A DNA stretch of 64,000 bases. It comes from Tetranychus cinnabarinus (lineage: Eukaryota > Arthropoda > Arachnida > Trombidiformes > Tetranychidae). The position numbers and the translations under genes were made by a program. This document shows, in pieces, positions 1-14,200 of this stretch. Under the pieces are notes generated by a model, which saw only the letters and a program-made list of their open reading frames with translations, did not search any database and was not told the DNA's origin. Every line of letters starts with the position of its first letter. Positions within the stretch are counted from its first letter, which is position 1. The stretch is from assembly GCA_022266195.1 (NCBI GenBank), contig WHVY01000005.1:4960001-5024000 (forward strand), in the 5' to 3' direction.

Positions 1-3000
1 TTCTTACATGCAAGAACAATCTTCTCATGTGTCAAAGAATTGTGTTTCATTTATGATAATGAAGAAAAGTTTATGTTAATTGTTCATCTTTTGTACTTTC
101 AGCCATTCGATGCAAAAAATTGAGCGTTTTTTGGTTCCAACTGCAGCCACGCCAAAATGATGTTATTAGTTAACTCTTTCAGTTTCAGTTTGTTGCTATT
201 GAACCGATGGCTTATCAGAGTTTATTAAACTGAATTATTGAAAAAGCAAAGTACAAAAAAAAATGATTAACTTTATGAAACACAAAATGGCAAAAATAAA
301 TTGAGTTTTAGATTGAATGAAATGACATCAGGAAAGAGATTGAAATTGACATGATTGAGTTAACGATTAAATATTAATCAGGAAAAGTTGATGATTACGG
401 CAATTCAAGAGTTGAAATTTTATTTGCATTCAATTTGCAAGTTTTCCCAGTCGATGAGTTCGTTGTCTAAAAATTTATTAATCAATTGAAATGAAACTTT
501 TATCAGTATCTGCTTTGATCATTTGCATCATTTCAATCATTTATAATCTTACTTGCTATTCCTCATGAATAATGAATCCAATCAGATAATGATTCTCGAC
601 TCTTGTGTCTTTCTGACCCATTTGCTGATTAATGTCTTCTCATTTGACCGGTAATAATGTTACCTTAAATAGTTCAAGTTTCACAAAAAAAAAGTTTCAA
701 GATTATCTTTCATTTGAAATTGTGCGATCAAGTTGACGAGAAAATAATCATTTAATCATATCATGATACAATTGAACTTGAACATTGAACCAAATTTTGA
801 AATATTTTTCACCTTGATATGAAAGTTGATTTGCTCTTGATTTTAAGTGATCAAAATGATTACCAATTAAATTGGTCATGGGAAAAAGTTGAGGTTAAAC
901 TGATGAAAGTTGTTAAAGTGGTCAAACCAGAGTGACCAGAGCATCAAGCAGAGGTAAAAAATGTTGATCAATAGAAGCATTTACTCTGTGTGGTCATAAA
1001 ATGAAAGTTAGTGTGTGATGGACGCTCACGTTGTAAGCCGAGCTGAGCTTAGCCCAAGCCATTAACAAGAGTAAATAGCTAGAGATATATTATAAAATGG
1101 ATGGAGAATGGAATAAATAAGAAGAAGAGAAAAAAAGAATTTTGTTTTATTACTTTTTCTCTCAAAATTTTCATCTCATTTTACCTCATTTTTTTCCTCT
1201 TTTGTCTTCCTTCTTCTTCTACTTCTTTTTTCTCATCTTCATGTTCAACTTGAGGTTTCAGGGTTAAAACCTATTTCAAGCCATTTTGACGTTTCCCTTT
1301 TCTTGCTTACTTTTCCTGTTTAATAGACTTCATCTTGAAGAGTTTCATGATGATGGTTACCAAGGTTATCTCAATGTTGATTCATATTGACAAGGGCGAG
1401 TGAAGCCAATGTGGTCTGTGAATGAATCTAGCGTGACTGGTCTTCAAGCCTCTTTTGGGTTGAGGGTCGAGGAACCTTATGCCCATTGAGAGCAGGGTCA
1501 CAGAGTCAAAGAGCCACTTTCGCCTTTTAACTTTGCCTCATCTTTTCCTATCTTGTTGTTAACTTGTTTGATGGCTCTTCGTCTTGCTTTGTTACCTGCG
1601 TGTGATCTGTTAGTCTTTTGCTTAAACTTTTTATAGCGTGTTGAGTGGTTAATGAGATGGTGAAACATGGAGTTTCAATGTTAATGATTATCATACTTTT
1701 TATGTGAATCAGTTAATTACAATAGTCAAATGTTGAACCTCTTTTTTCCTACAATTTTTGCTTGTTCCAAATCACACTCTTTTTGTTCCCAGATTAAACT
1801 TGTTTGTTTATCTCGGCAACACCTTGATTAACAAATGTAAAAAAGCTTCAACCTTTCCTCACCTTTTACCTTTAATTATTCACCTTCGATAATGGATGTG
1901 AATCAAGCGATTAAACTGCAACTCTTGCCAATTATGGTCAATGTTGATTTGGAAATATTTTCATTCTTTACTTTGTTCTGCCAATCAAATTATCCACTCT
2001 TTTCATCAACAAATCATCAACCTGGTCAAAGGTAAATTGCTCATGAAATCATAATGAATGTTTTTCACGCAAAATGAAATGCTTATTGAGATCAAAATAA
2101 GGTTTTCCTTGCAATAATTTTGTTCATTTGTTAATCGGAAAATGCATCAAGATGAATGGCCAAAGGTTTCCTAATTTTCATCACTAATCATTTATTCAAT
2201 TTCTACTCTCATGAGTTGCTGAATTGTCTTGATGGCTATATTTTCATTTTTACCATCATTAAGTACAGAATGGAGTAAAAATTTTGTTCATTTTGCTTCT
2301 CACTGTTTTCTTGAAGCAAAAAAAACTGATCTCCATTTGACAGTTGATTAATAGTCTTAGGAAACAAAAAAGTAGGCAAAATCTGAATAACATTGAACAG
2401 AAATTTTTCCTTCTCTTTCTGAAATGGGCTCAATTTAGAGGAGAAAGTTTTGCCCAAATTTGCCAAGTTTTGGGTCATTTTTTTGCTGCTCAAAATGGCT
2501 GTACACTTAAGAAAGGCCAATGAAGAGGTAAGGAAACTTCCGTTTACATAGCATCTCCATTAGAATCAGTCCAAAATGAGTATCTTTTTCTCTCTCTCTC
2601 TCATTGGATAAGATGAAAATAGAAGAGCCCAAAATGGTCTAAAAATAAAGACTCGGATGCTTTTGTTATTGTGGACATGTTTTGTGTATCGATTGTCGAT
2701 TAGCCTTCGACATAACATTAAACTAACATTGGAAATAAAAGCAATAACAAGAGCAGCAAAAACATGATAAAAGTGGAAAAAAATGTCATCACAATGAATG
2801 CGTTTGTTGTTTCTCCTTTTCTTCTTGTTCCCTTCATTTTTCACAGTTCTAATGTACTTCAACCTCTCCTTCATCAATAATAATGACCATAATGCTTCTC
2901 ATCAATGGTCATCTTATTCATCATTAGCAGAACTGATTTTTTAGCTTCTCATGGAAGCTTCAATTCAGCTCAATGTGAGCACAATAATAATGCAAAATGC

Positions 3001-6000
3001 CTTTTACTTGCATTTAGAGCGTCTCTTGATCAAGGCTTATTAGAACCAAATAAATCGCAATCGAATTGCAGTAAAGTTGAAAAGTCGAGAAGCGAGTTGA
3101 GTTAGGAAAACGGTCAATGAAGTGTTCGTTCGATTATTGATTTTGAGCTTAATTTGCTAGTCTAGGTGAGATTACAGTCTTTGGGTTTATTTATTATTTA
3201 CTGTTGATTTATTCCTCAACTTGGTTTGTTGACTTGCATTTTCCTTGTTAATTTAGATCATTTTTTCCTCTCAATCCAAACCATGAAGATGGATGAAAAG
3301 ACTCATTTCTCAAGCTTCTTATTCACCTGTAAATACCCTTGGGCGTCAATCTGCAATTTTCAACTTGCAATTTACTCTTCGCTTCCATTTATTAAAAGTA
3401 TGACATTATTATAGTTGAAGATGATTTTTCTTCACTTTTTTTATTCAGTGAAGATAATTGCGAGAAAAATTGTTTATAATGTTAGATAATAAAGGGCTGA
3501 TTCTTTGGTCCAAAAGTGTTATTCAAAATGATATCATAAAGTTGCAATGATACAATTGATGGAATGTCATTTCCCTGAACAATCTTGAAAAATTTTGTCC
3601 AATTGTGTATTCAAAAGAATGCTTTGATATTAATAATAATTCTCAAAGTAAGGAGTGGTCCCTAAAAAATTGGACAAACTTTGACCGTTTATAACTTAAA
3701 AAGTATTAAAAAATTGAAATCGAAATTGAGAAAATACATTGATTAAGGACAGACAGTGAGCCTTGTCTATCAACTTTCAGTAATTTTAAGTCAGTTTTCA
3801 CTGAAAGGCCGCTCGAAGAATGCGCCATCAAAATTTTTCAGTTCATCTCTCCCTAGAGCTCAGCAATTTTTTTAGGTGGCATTTTAGCGATTTTTTGACC
3901 CGAACTGGGTTCGCTCAAACCTAACACACCGATATCAGTTTTTTTCGTAACTTTAGGACCAGTTAATCAAAAAATTCTGAGTTTTAAAACTAATTGTAAA
4001 CACTACTTGGCTCATAGCTTGATAGCTAACTTCATAGGGATTTTACAAAAATGAACTATTAAATTTCACTAATCATTCAATTAAAGACACTTTTCCCTAT
4101 TTAATTGAATATTTAGATTCACAAAAATTATATTTTTGAAAAGTCCATGAAATCATGGTCAATTCGAGCTATAGAACCCTTTATTCGAAGAAACACAACA
4201 TAGTTGAAATTTGTTTCAAAATTTGTCCAATTTTTTAGGGACCACTCCTTACTTCAATACTCATTACGACGTTTCCTGAGATTCCTTTTTATTTCAGCTA
4301 TTGATATATGAGACATCTTGAGTTCCATTAGATAAATTCAACTTTCAAGATCACATTTATCGCTCAATTTGAATATGTATAAGGAATATCATTGGGTCGA
4401 GTTTTGTCAATTAATACAAAACAGTGATTTTGGACTTTGAAAATGTTGATATTGAAGATTTCAGATTTTCCCGGATAAAAGATGTTGAGTGAAATTGAAA
4501 TTTTGAGCATTGTGTTTAAATGCATTTTCATGTTTGCGATCAAGTTGAACAGAGTAAATCGCTAAGAATGAAAATGTTGAAATTCAATTTGGAATAGAAA
4601 TCTGAATTTTCGCAAAATGAAATCTTTGATCTTTACTCAATCTCAAGAAACATTCAGTTTTCATTGCTTTTTCAAATAACAAATTGTAAGTCATTATTGT
4701 ATTAAACTGAACGATCATTAAAATGGCCTTTTCAGACAACTTTGTCACAGTAATGATGATGATAATGTCTTGACCGCATCAATTTTTTCGTTTACTTCTC
4801 ATGCTTTCAGAATATTTCTAAACATTTCAAAGCAAATGCATGATAAATGTTTAGCAGATAATAGTGGCAAAGTTGCTTCGAGGCTTTTTTCACTTCTTAT
4901 TTTTCATGAAATGCATTTTGTGAACTTGGAAGAAGCTGAAAAATATAAATGAAGCAAATGTTAATTTTCACATTTTAATACAATTTTTTAATAAATTGTT
5001 TCAAACATCAAGCAATGAGAAAACAAAATGAATTTTTTCTTCTCCTTCTCAACATAATTATCAATTCTGGCAACATTTTGATCAACATTTTTCTCCAACT
5101 TTCTTTTACCTTTTGCTTGTTAATATTATGAATTGACAATTACGCTTTCTTCTCGATTCACTGAACACCTTTTTTTGCACCAAAATTTTGTTTTCTTTTT
5201 GTACCTTTTTCTTCGAAAAAAAGGTTCACTTTTATACTTTCATTGTAATGTTGAAATGATGAAACCAGATAAAGAAAAAGATTGAACTGAAGAAAAAAAA
5301 AGATTCAATTGAGGGAATAAAATTTGTTCAAGATTCTCTGCTAATAACACCTTAATAATACCAATGAGTTTTTTGAAACTTTTTCATTTTACTCTTTGGT
5401 TCACCTTTTCATCTGCTTTTTTATTTTTTCTCTTCATTTCTCAGATTTTCATTCTCACTCTTTGAACAAGTTCAGACTAATAAATTCTGAAAATGAAAAG
5501 TTTTTCAATGAAAATGATTCCATTTTAATTCAGATTCTTATGTTACATGAAAAAAAGGAAAAGTTTCAATTTAAAAGAAGAAGAAACAAATCAATTTTTA
5601 AACAACATTCTCATCTCAATTTTAATTCAAAGTAACAACGAAAGCACACAATGAAAATGACGAGTTTACAGTTCAAAAGTTGAATGCTGAGAAATGTTTA
5701 CATTTTCATAGAGAAAGTGTTTCAAAGACTTTGATTCCACGATCGCAATATATACTCAGTTTTAAGTCCTTCGGCTAAGGCGATACAACCGGCGAACGAT
5801 TCAAAAAGCTGAGTTAAAATGACTACTACGCTTTGCTCGGATAATTAGACGATTTCATAGAAAACACAGAAAATGTTCGTTTAAAGCAAAACGCTTTCGT
5901 TCACTCTTCTCATCGACTCGAAATGCTCGTGGTTCAATCGTTTATTTGTAACTTTTTTGCTCGTTATTTTTTACTATTTTTGCGTAGGCATTCATTTGGT

Positions 6001-8134
6001 AACATTCATTTTCTTGTAAATTTGCGACTTTGATTGATTCTTTTGCCAATCAATAAATGATAAATAATACAATATGTCTTATTTATGAGTTGATTTGATT
6101 GGATTTGTTGATCTGTGAATCTGAAAAGTTGACAGTTATCGCCGAGAATCCTTTTGATTATTGGATTGGACAAAATATCTTTTCATTGGCAGTTGCAATT
6201 GCTTTGTATTTTTATATCAAATTATCTAAGCTTCTTTAATAATATCATTGAATATGATGAATAGTGAGAAAATGTCAAGTTATATTTAGTTTTAAGCATA
6301 CAATTTAGTCAATGAAAAACTCTGTCGATTCCTTTTTTACTCAATTTAAATGTTACTGGCAGTTGAAAGATATGAAAATGTCCTTTGCATTGTTATTAGA
6401 TGAGCAAAAATGAGACATTAAATGAAACCAATATTCAAACATGAACTTTTTTCATAGCCAAGGACAAAAAACTATAATTCAAATATTGAATCATGTTGAA
6501 GTTGCTCCTCATCAATTGAAATTTTGATGAAATTTCTAAAAATCTCAAATTCGATTGTTAATTGATTGACAAATTGTTTCAAATTTGCCATTGAAATTTC
6601 GCAACATGATAAAGTCTTGGATCGATAGTTTTTATCTTGTAACAACTGTAATTCCCAACAATAATGTGAACCTGTGAATGGCTGGGAGTGAAAAATATTA
6701 ACTTAAAATTGGAAACAAAATATTGTTTGAAAGGCTGTTACCAGAAGAGAGTACAAAGGTTGTGAAAGGTTGAAACAAATGGCTAATAAGGATGAACGGT
6801 TCAACATTTTCGAGTACAAAAATAGATCGAAAACGATTGTAAGCCTTAAGTTGGGAAACAGTTTTGCATCAAATGAATGTTAATTTATTATGCTCATAAA
6901 TATTTTGTCTAACTTTATTCAAGTCTATCTAGTTTTGATCATTGTATTTACTTATTATAAATATAATAATACAATAATACAATGGCATTTTCATTAGGAA
7001 AACTTAACCAAATAAAATGTTAACAATTGAAACTCGGCTTGAAACAGGTAACCATTTCAAGTAAAAAAGTTTAACCATTAGTTTTAAACATTTAGAGTTA
7101 CTTTTTTGGGTCGTAATTTCATCTCAATGTAGACATTTTTGGGTTTAAATGTTAACTTATGCAAAAAAAATATAATACAAAGTAAAATGTAAAACAGGAT
7201 AACAATTTTTATGCAACTTTTGGGTTTAATTTTAAGTATCCATTAAAGAAGAGCAATTGCATCTTCAGATAAAGATTTGCTGATATTAAACATTGATTCA
7301 CAATCTTTGAATCGAATTGAAAGAATGGAAGGAATTGTCATTTAATTGATTTCACTTTAAAAATAAACCAAAAAATGATCAAAGTTTTCGTCGAAAGTTT
7401 CAGCAGCTAATAGATAAGGTCAAACGATTTGGTTCTAAATAATTTCATTCGAAATCGTTTTGAAGCTGTTTTTAAGCGTTTTTAAGCGAAGTGTAAAACA
7501 AAAGTCTTTTCAATCGCATTCGCTCCAATATTAATTGGCATTTTGGCTCAACTTGTATTTGTCTTCAACTGTTTGCAAATGTTGCAATTGAAAAGTTTAT
7601 TTGCATAAAATTGTATTATGATATCCAATTTTGCATGTTTTTTCATATTGATTTCATTTTCGTTTCATGCTTTGCTCCATTTCAAGATAACAAGCTTTAA
7701 ACATGTAAAATGTTATTTTTCGCATTCGTCTTTCATCATATTTTTTACCTCAAATTGTATTTAATCAATTGAATGAAACGAATCAAACACTGAACACGAT
7801 TTAAAACTAAAATTGTAACCAAACATTTCGCAAGAGCATTTTGATCAAATTGTTAAACACAATTTTCCTTGAATCTGAATAAAGTTCTGAAGCTGAAACG
7901 GATAAATTTTCTTCAAGGTTACAATGTTGCTTGAAGTGGATATCATAATGTTCAACTGGAAACACTATCATGATAATGGTTGTGATGAAGATGGTTGTAA
8001 TGCTGTAATTATGCGCTTTTATTGTTATCATAATTGTACTCATTTTTACCTTTTTTATTGTTTTTACTTTCACTTGTATCATCTGCAATTTGACGATAAT
8101 GAATCCCAATGAATGGCTCATGATTGCTGAACAG
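1..8134. other. Non-coding stretch upstream of the first turtle exon, probably intron
   Basis: No exon was recognised on either strand. Open frames are short, AT-driven and have no family features. The first coding exon at 8135 starts inside turtle Ig2 and needs a 5' partner exon ending in phase 1, so this stretch is most simply an intron, with the Ig1 exons left of the window. It contains a MITE at 3651-4249 and two locally more GC-rich patches near 1395-1530 and 5735-5860 without useful open frames. Confidence 0.55.
3651..4249. mobile_element. Non-autonomous Tc1/mariner-type MITE
   Basis: The element is 599 bp, bounded by perfect 28-bp terminal inverted repeats (3651-3678 and 4222-4249) starting AGGAGTGGTCCC and continuing through a TTGGACAAA segment. 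A TA dinucleotide directly flanks each end (3649-3650 and 4250-4251), the target-site duplication expected for Tc1/mariner. There is no transposase frame inside, so it would depend on an enzyme encoded elsewhere. The flanks extend the symmetry slightly (AAG/CTT), so a 4-bp TCAA duplication shifted outward is formally possible; TA fits the family and the TIR style better. Confidence 0.8.
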
Positions 8135-8250
8135 CTCCACCGCATTTCAAAGTTAAACCTCCTGATGTGGTTTACGTGAAGGTTGGTGAGTTTTTATCAC
8201 TGCCCTGTGAAGCTGCTGGAACTCCTGCTCCAACGCTTATCTGGTATAAG
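8135..8250 (+). CDS. tutl: turtle exon: first half of Ig2
   Basis: The acceptor AACAG precedes 8135 and the donor GTAAGT follows 8250. The exon starts with the last two bases of a split codon and reads PPHFKVKPPDVV, then the Ig strand-B Cys in SLPCEAAG and the strand-C Trp in LIWYK. It ends in phase 0. Confidence 0.93.
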
Positions 8251-11200
8251 GTAAGTTGAGCCTTTACTGGTTACACACTTTTAATATCATAATCTACCTC
8301 AACCATTACACTTTTACCATGTCAATGACATTTACTCTTGAAATATTCTTCAACATTTCCTTTCATCTTAGTCAACCTTTTTCTATCTTCATGATCTTCG
8401 AAACCCTGGAAAATGCTCTTTTTTCATATTCCATTAATGCTTCTATTCTTGCATCTTTTTTCTTCTTGACCCACTTAAAGTTAAGGCTTTCAGATAAATT
8501 ATATTTTTTCATACCTGAAACCCTCTTGACTTGATAAATCTCTTAGTTTTGCAATTCTCGCCATTTCGCATTCAAAGTTGATTATTCAGTTCAAGATTAT
8601 CCAAATTTTACTAAAAATAGCTTCCAAATTGAATTTAATTATTTTTGGTTTACATTTCAATTCAAGTGTAAAATATTCTTCATGATATTTCCAAAAGAAA
8701 TTCATTCATTTTTTAAATCAACAAAGGCTATTCTACTCATTAAATCGTAAAACTGAATTATCAGATTTTTATCCTTCTATTTTTAGCCTTTTTACGCTAA
8801 TTCCTCGATTATTCAAGGATTAATTTTTGCATGATTAGAGACGATTCAACTGTTGAACTTATTCAGGAAATCTTGACTGGCAAGTTGAAATTGAATGTGA
8901 GAATATCTGAGAGCCCTGAAATTTCGATTGATATCAATGAGTTTCGCATGAGAATTTTCGGAAAATGTTGAAAATCTAAATTGACTGTTTACACTTTATA
9001 TCCATAATGATTAAATCATGAGCTTTAGTTGATCCTGTGACGAAACTGAGTAAACTCGATTTCTTCTTATTCATCATAATTGGCTTTCAACTTGAGCCAA
9101 AATTTGGATCTTTACAAGAGTTTCAATATCAACAATGAAATGTCAATGTTTCATGAATTGAATAATTTTGAAATTGAATTTAAGTTGAATGGAAATGTTG
9201 CAAGTTAACCTGATTAGTTACTGTTTCATTGAATATCAACGAGTAATGTCAACAAAATTAAAAACAAAACAGATTGTCTGGATAAACATGGTAAACATGT
9301 TGTAAAGAGTTGAACTGAACTGAATGGAAATTTACTTTTTCTTGTTTCTCTCATTGCAGGACAATTCACCTTTAGAAGCAAGCTCATCTATTGAAATATT
9401 AGCTAATGAACTTCGAATCTCAAGTTTAAAGCAAAGTGACATTGGTGATTATTTATGCATGGCTAGGAACCGTGAAGGATCAGTGACGACCACGGCCAAA
9501 GTAATTGTCGCTGGATCCGCTGTGATTACTGTGCCACCTCGAAATTTAACCAAATTAGAAGGTGATAAGGCGGAATTTACCTGTGAAGCCAAAGCCTTAC
9601 CTTCCAATGTAACTTATCAATGGTTTCACAACAATGTTGATATTAGTGAATTGTCTTGGTTGGATACAAGGACAATAATTAAGCGTGATGGAACTCTATT
9701 GATTAATCCAACTTCAGCCGAAGATTCAGGTCAATACACATGTAAAGTGTTTAACGGTATTGGATCGCCTGAAACTGCATTTGCCTATTTAACCGTCGAG
9801 TGTAAGTATTGAACCAAACAAACATTATTGGACAATCAAATGAACATTACAAGTGGAAAGATCACTTTTTGATGAGCAGAAACTTATTCAATGGCAAATG
9901 TAAATGTGATAATAGTATTAAAGAATCACTATAATAATAATGAAAATAATAATAGAAAATGTTTATCAGAATATCTGATTTTCTTCTTCCCTCCAGAATC
10001 TATTATCATTGCTCTCATACAATCCTTTTTTGCTTCTTCTTCTCCATCATTTCTTCACATATTATTAATAAGGATGAATGATGACACAAGAAAAATAATG
10101 GAAATACCTTTGCTCTTGTTCAGTCTCTTTTTTTATCATTTCTTATTTAACTTCCGATAATCATCATCATTATTATTATTTTGGGTTCCTTTTCTACTTC
10201 ATAATGATGAGCGTTGAGAATTGAATCAAAACCTATGGCTTAACATGAGAATAAAAGTTTGCTCTTTTCTTGCTTTTCTTCTCGCTGATAATGGTAATAA
10301 TGAGCAACAAGAATGGCAATGAAAAGAGCAAACTTTTTACATTCAATAATGATTACTCCGATAATGGCCATGTTGATGTCTATTTGCGTCTAATCTCGTT
10401 TTTTTGCTTTTCTTTCTTTACCAATATAGATCCCGCTCGAGTGACCTATTCACCAACCATTCAATACCTTCCTTTAGGCCTCTCTGGTATAGTTAGATGT
10501 TTTGTCCAAGCCAATCCTCCCTTTCAGTTCATCACTTGGACCAAAGATCGACGTCCATTTGAACCCAACAATTTACCCGGTGTTGTCTCATTGAACAATG
10601 GATCGCTTTTATTCCAAAGAGTTACCAATGAACATCAGGGTCGCTATCGTTGTACACCTTATAACATTCATGGAACAGCTGGAACGTCCAATGTTATGGA
10701 AGTTCTTGTTCGAGGTAAGAGAAGTTCATTCAAGTTCAACATTGAAAGTTGAAAGAAACTCAGAAAATGAATGATCGAAGCGATTGCTCAAAACGAACCA
10801 AAGTTGATTTGAAAAAAACCTTTGTGATCCAGATTAAGAAGGACAATTTTCTCGAAACTTTCGAACGGTGAATTTTTGTCTCTTCATTATTTGGCGATAA
10901 TTGATGGAAGTGATTGGAATCAGAAACTTTGATTCTATCGTTACTTATCTGATGTTGAAAGACTCAACCTTTATTAGTTATTTTAGCAATATTTTTTTAT
11001 ACTTTTTCTGAATACAAAGTAAACTCGGAAATTCAATTTCCGTTATGAAGTTGAAAATCAGAACATTGTAAGATATTCTGAAGATGAAAATTTCATAACA
11101 TATTTGAGCAACTTTATTCCCTTTTAAATCATGAAGTCAAATTTTTATCACTTTACCCAATATTCATTGATAATTTACTTTATTCAAAAAAGTTGAAGCG

Positions 11201-14200
11201 AAAAATATGTAAATTCATTTCAGTTTTCATGATAAATTTTTTCACAAATTCGACACTGATTATGAGTTAATCATTTAATTTTTGAAACTTTATCCATTCA
11301 TGGAAAGATGAAAAATGTTTCGTTCTGATTCTTGATCAAGAAATTGAAAGTCGAAGCAAAGTTTAACATGAAATGAAGTTTGCTCTTCTCATTGAACAAG
11401 ATAAAGACTCGAGATGAAGATTAGACAGACTGATGAATATGATGTTTTCTGGCCTAAATTCAGTTGAACTTCCTTCTTGAGTTAACTCTTTCTTTGCCCA
11501 AATGGTAAAGTAAAGATTTGGTGTAAAAATGATAAGAAAAGAGAACAAGAAAAAACGGAAAAGGAAACTGAAAATTCAATTAGAAGCAACAATCTTTTTT
11601 GTGTGTTTTTCGTCAGCTTTGGCTTCTTACTTTTTCTTCATCAGCATCATCTTTTATCTTCTTTTTTTCATTATTATATCTTGATTCCATTACTCTTTTA
11701 TTTTTCCCTCTTTTTCTTCTTCTCCTGCAAAATCGCGATTCTTCTTTTCTTCTCCAATCAATTGAGTTTTTCCTTGTTGTGATCAAGCCAATAAGTTAAT
11801 GTTCACTGAAGCTGTTCCAAGTTTCTTGTTGCTGTTGTCTTCAAGTCTCAGGATAATTATCCACTTCAATTTGATTGTGACCAATCAATTGACAAAGTGT
11901 ACAGAGAGAAAAGGAAAGAAGAAAGAAGACGAAAAAAATGGATAAAATCACGGGTAAAATTGTAATTAAATTGCAACCTTAACTGTAACTTGAATCACTC
12001 GCAACATGAAACATTATAACTCTTTAAGCCTTTCCTCTGTATATAAATATATACTTTATTTCATTGGCAACTTTGGGTTGCCAATTGAGTTAACCTTAGT
12101 AATCAACGTTCATTAAAGTTTACTTTTTCGGGTCAACTTTGTCTTTAACCAAAAAGCTATTCAAGACTTTTCATCTCTTGATGAGTGCTAAGCATTTTTT
12201 GTCAGCCATGCTCCTAATGATAAACAGAAATAGCAATCATTTTGAGCTCTCATATTGGGTTTGGCTCAAAACCGAGAAGGACAAAATAGCGAAAGCAAAA
12301 TAGAGAAAGTCAAACCCACGAAAAATATCGATGCGCTTATTGTTGTATGGAAGCAAAAATTTTCAATTTTCTTGAATTTAATCAGTTCGTAATTAGCCAT
12401 GATCGAGAAAAGAATTTGATTGATATAGATTCGAATGAAAAAATAAAAAAAAATGCAAACTAAATGCAATAGTTGAGCCAATTCAGTTTTGACAATCAAA
12501 GCATTGTGTTTAATTTTCAGAAAATACTTTAATCAGTTTCATTATTTAGCTTCTTCATTTTGCCCTTTGCTATTAGACCTTTTTTGTTTTGGCTTTCGCT
12601 GTCTTGACCCTTTATTCTCAGATTGAGCTCCCAAAACAATCTTTTCTTCAACAGAATTAACAATCTTTCCTTGACCCTTCCGGATTAACCTTTCCTTCTT
12701 AATCGTTTTGTTTTTCTCAAACATTTGATCGCAATAGAAGGCTCGTGACGAGACCTTCAGTGAGACCCAAAGTGAGATCTCAAACGGGGAAGCTTCCCAG
12801 TTTACGATCGTTAGATTTGTAAATTTTCAAACTGGCCATACTTCAACGATGAAATTCTTTAAACACAATTCTTTGTAGTTAATTTGCTTTCTACATTTGT
12901 GTTAAATTTTCGTTGATCACTACATTTGTTCACTCTTTTCGCTTCTTTTTGTTTTTAATCATTAAATCGTTTAAACATTGAAAATTGAACAATGTTGGTT
13001 TGATAATGAAAAATGTGAAATAAGATGAAAGTTGAAAGTAAAAGGCTAAAAATAAAAGCTCAATGATGTTAACCAGAATTTGAATGCTCAAGCGCAAACT
13101 GATATTTCTTGGTTCATTCCAAACGAGGTCGAACCAAGATATTAAATGTTAAAATGATAATCGATCAAAATCCATTAGATAAAAAAAAGAGAGAAGAAAC
13201 AGAAAGACAGGGAATTTGTAAGAATGGAAAGGGAATGATGCTGGGAATGGAAATTTATTCATTGAAAGATAATGATGATGAAAATGGGTGAGGAAAAATA
13301 AAGTAACCTAAAAGATAGTAATAATGAAAGAGGGAAAAAGTGAGTTAACAGGAAATTATAAACAAGACAGAACTTAGATAATAACTGGAAAAATGATGTG
13401 GTGATGATGATAGGTAAATGAAAGATGAGGATAAGAAACTGCTCCAGGCTCTCGGAGTTTATCAAAATGTTGCACAAAAATTGAAAGCAAAACTGTTTTT
13501 GGACCATTTTTCAAATCATTTGATTACCGTTTAGTGTCAACAGAGTTTATCTTGAAATATCATTATTCAAAACTGTTCATGATATTGACCATTAAAGGCT
13601 TTTTCGCAATATTTTGGACAATTTGATCTGTTGCCAAAATTAAAGAATCACTTATTCAATATTATGGATTTGAGGAAAGCTTTTCAAAGCGCATTTAATA
13701 CTTTTGATTTTTTGGTGAAAAAAATTCGATTCTGTCCCTTTCTTTTAGATATTATCATGCAAATATCGATTCTTGGATTACTCATTCTTAGATAAATATA
13801 TTTTAATGTTTCCTTTTTTTGTCATTTTGTTTTTACTCGTAATTTCACCAACAAATGGTTTTAAGTTTTTTTGTTGATCTTGACTTTGCATATGGATTAA
13901 TGTTTATTATGATTGTGTTGAGTATTGAGTTACTTGAGACGGAATTAGTCTTCTGATTAGCTTACGTTGAATTTATTGTTTATTAGCATTTGTAACTATT
14001 GATTTGCATACTTTGTTGTGTTCATAAATCATCTTTCCTTTTCTCGATTTGACACAAAATTAATTCGAAAACTATTTTGAATGTACATTATCTTTTTACA
14101 ATATTATTCATTCTCATGGTTCAACAATATTGATTACATGTATTCTTGGCATTGAATCAAAAAATTGTCAATAGTTGAACAAGTAATTTTATCCAAAGCG

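Noticed and set aside
1395..1530. GC-richer patch that might be an exon
   Set aside because: Stops interrupt all frames and no Ig-like or other motif appears.
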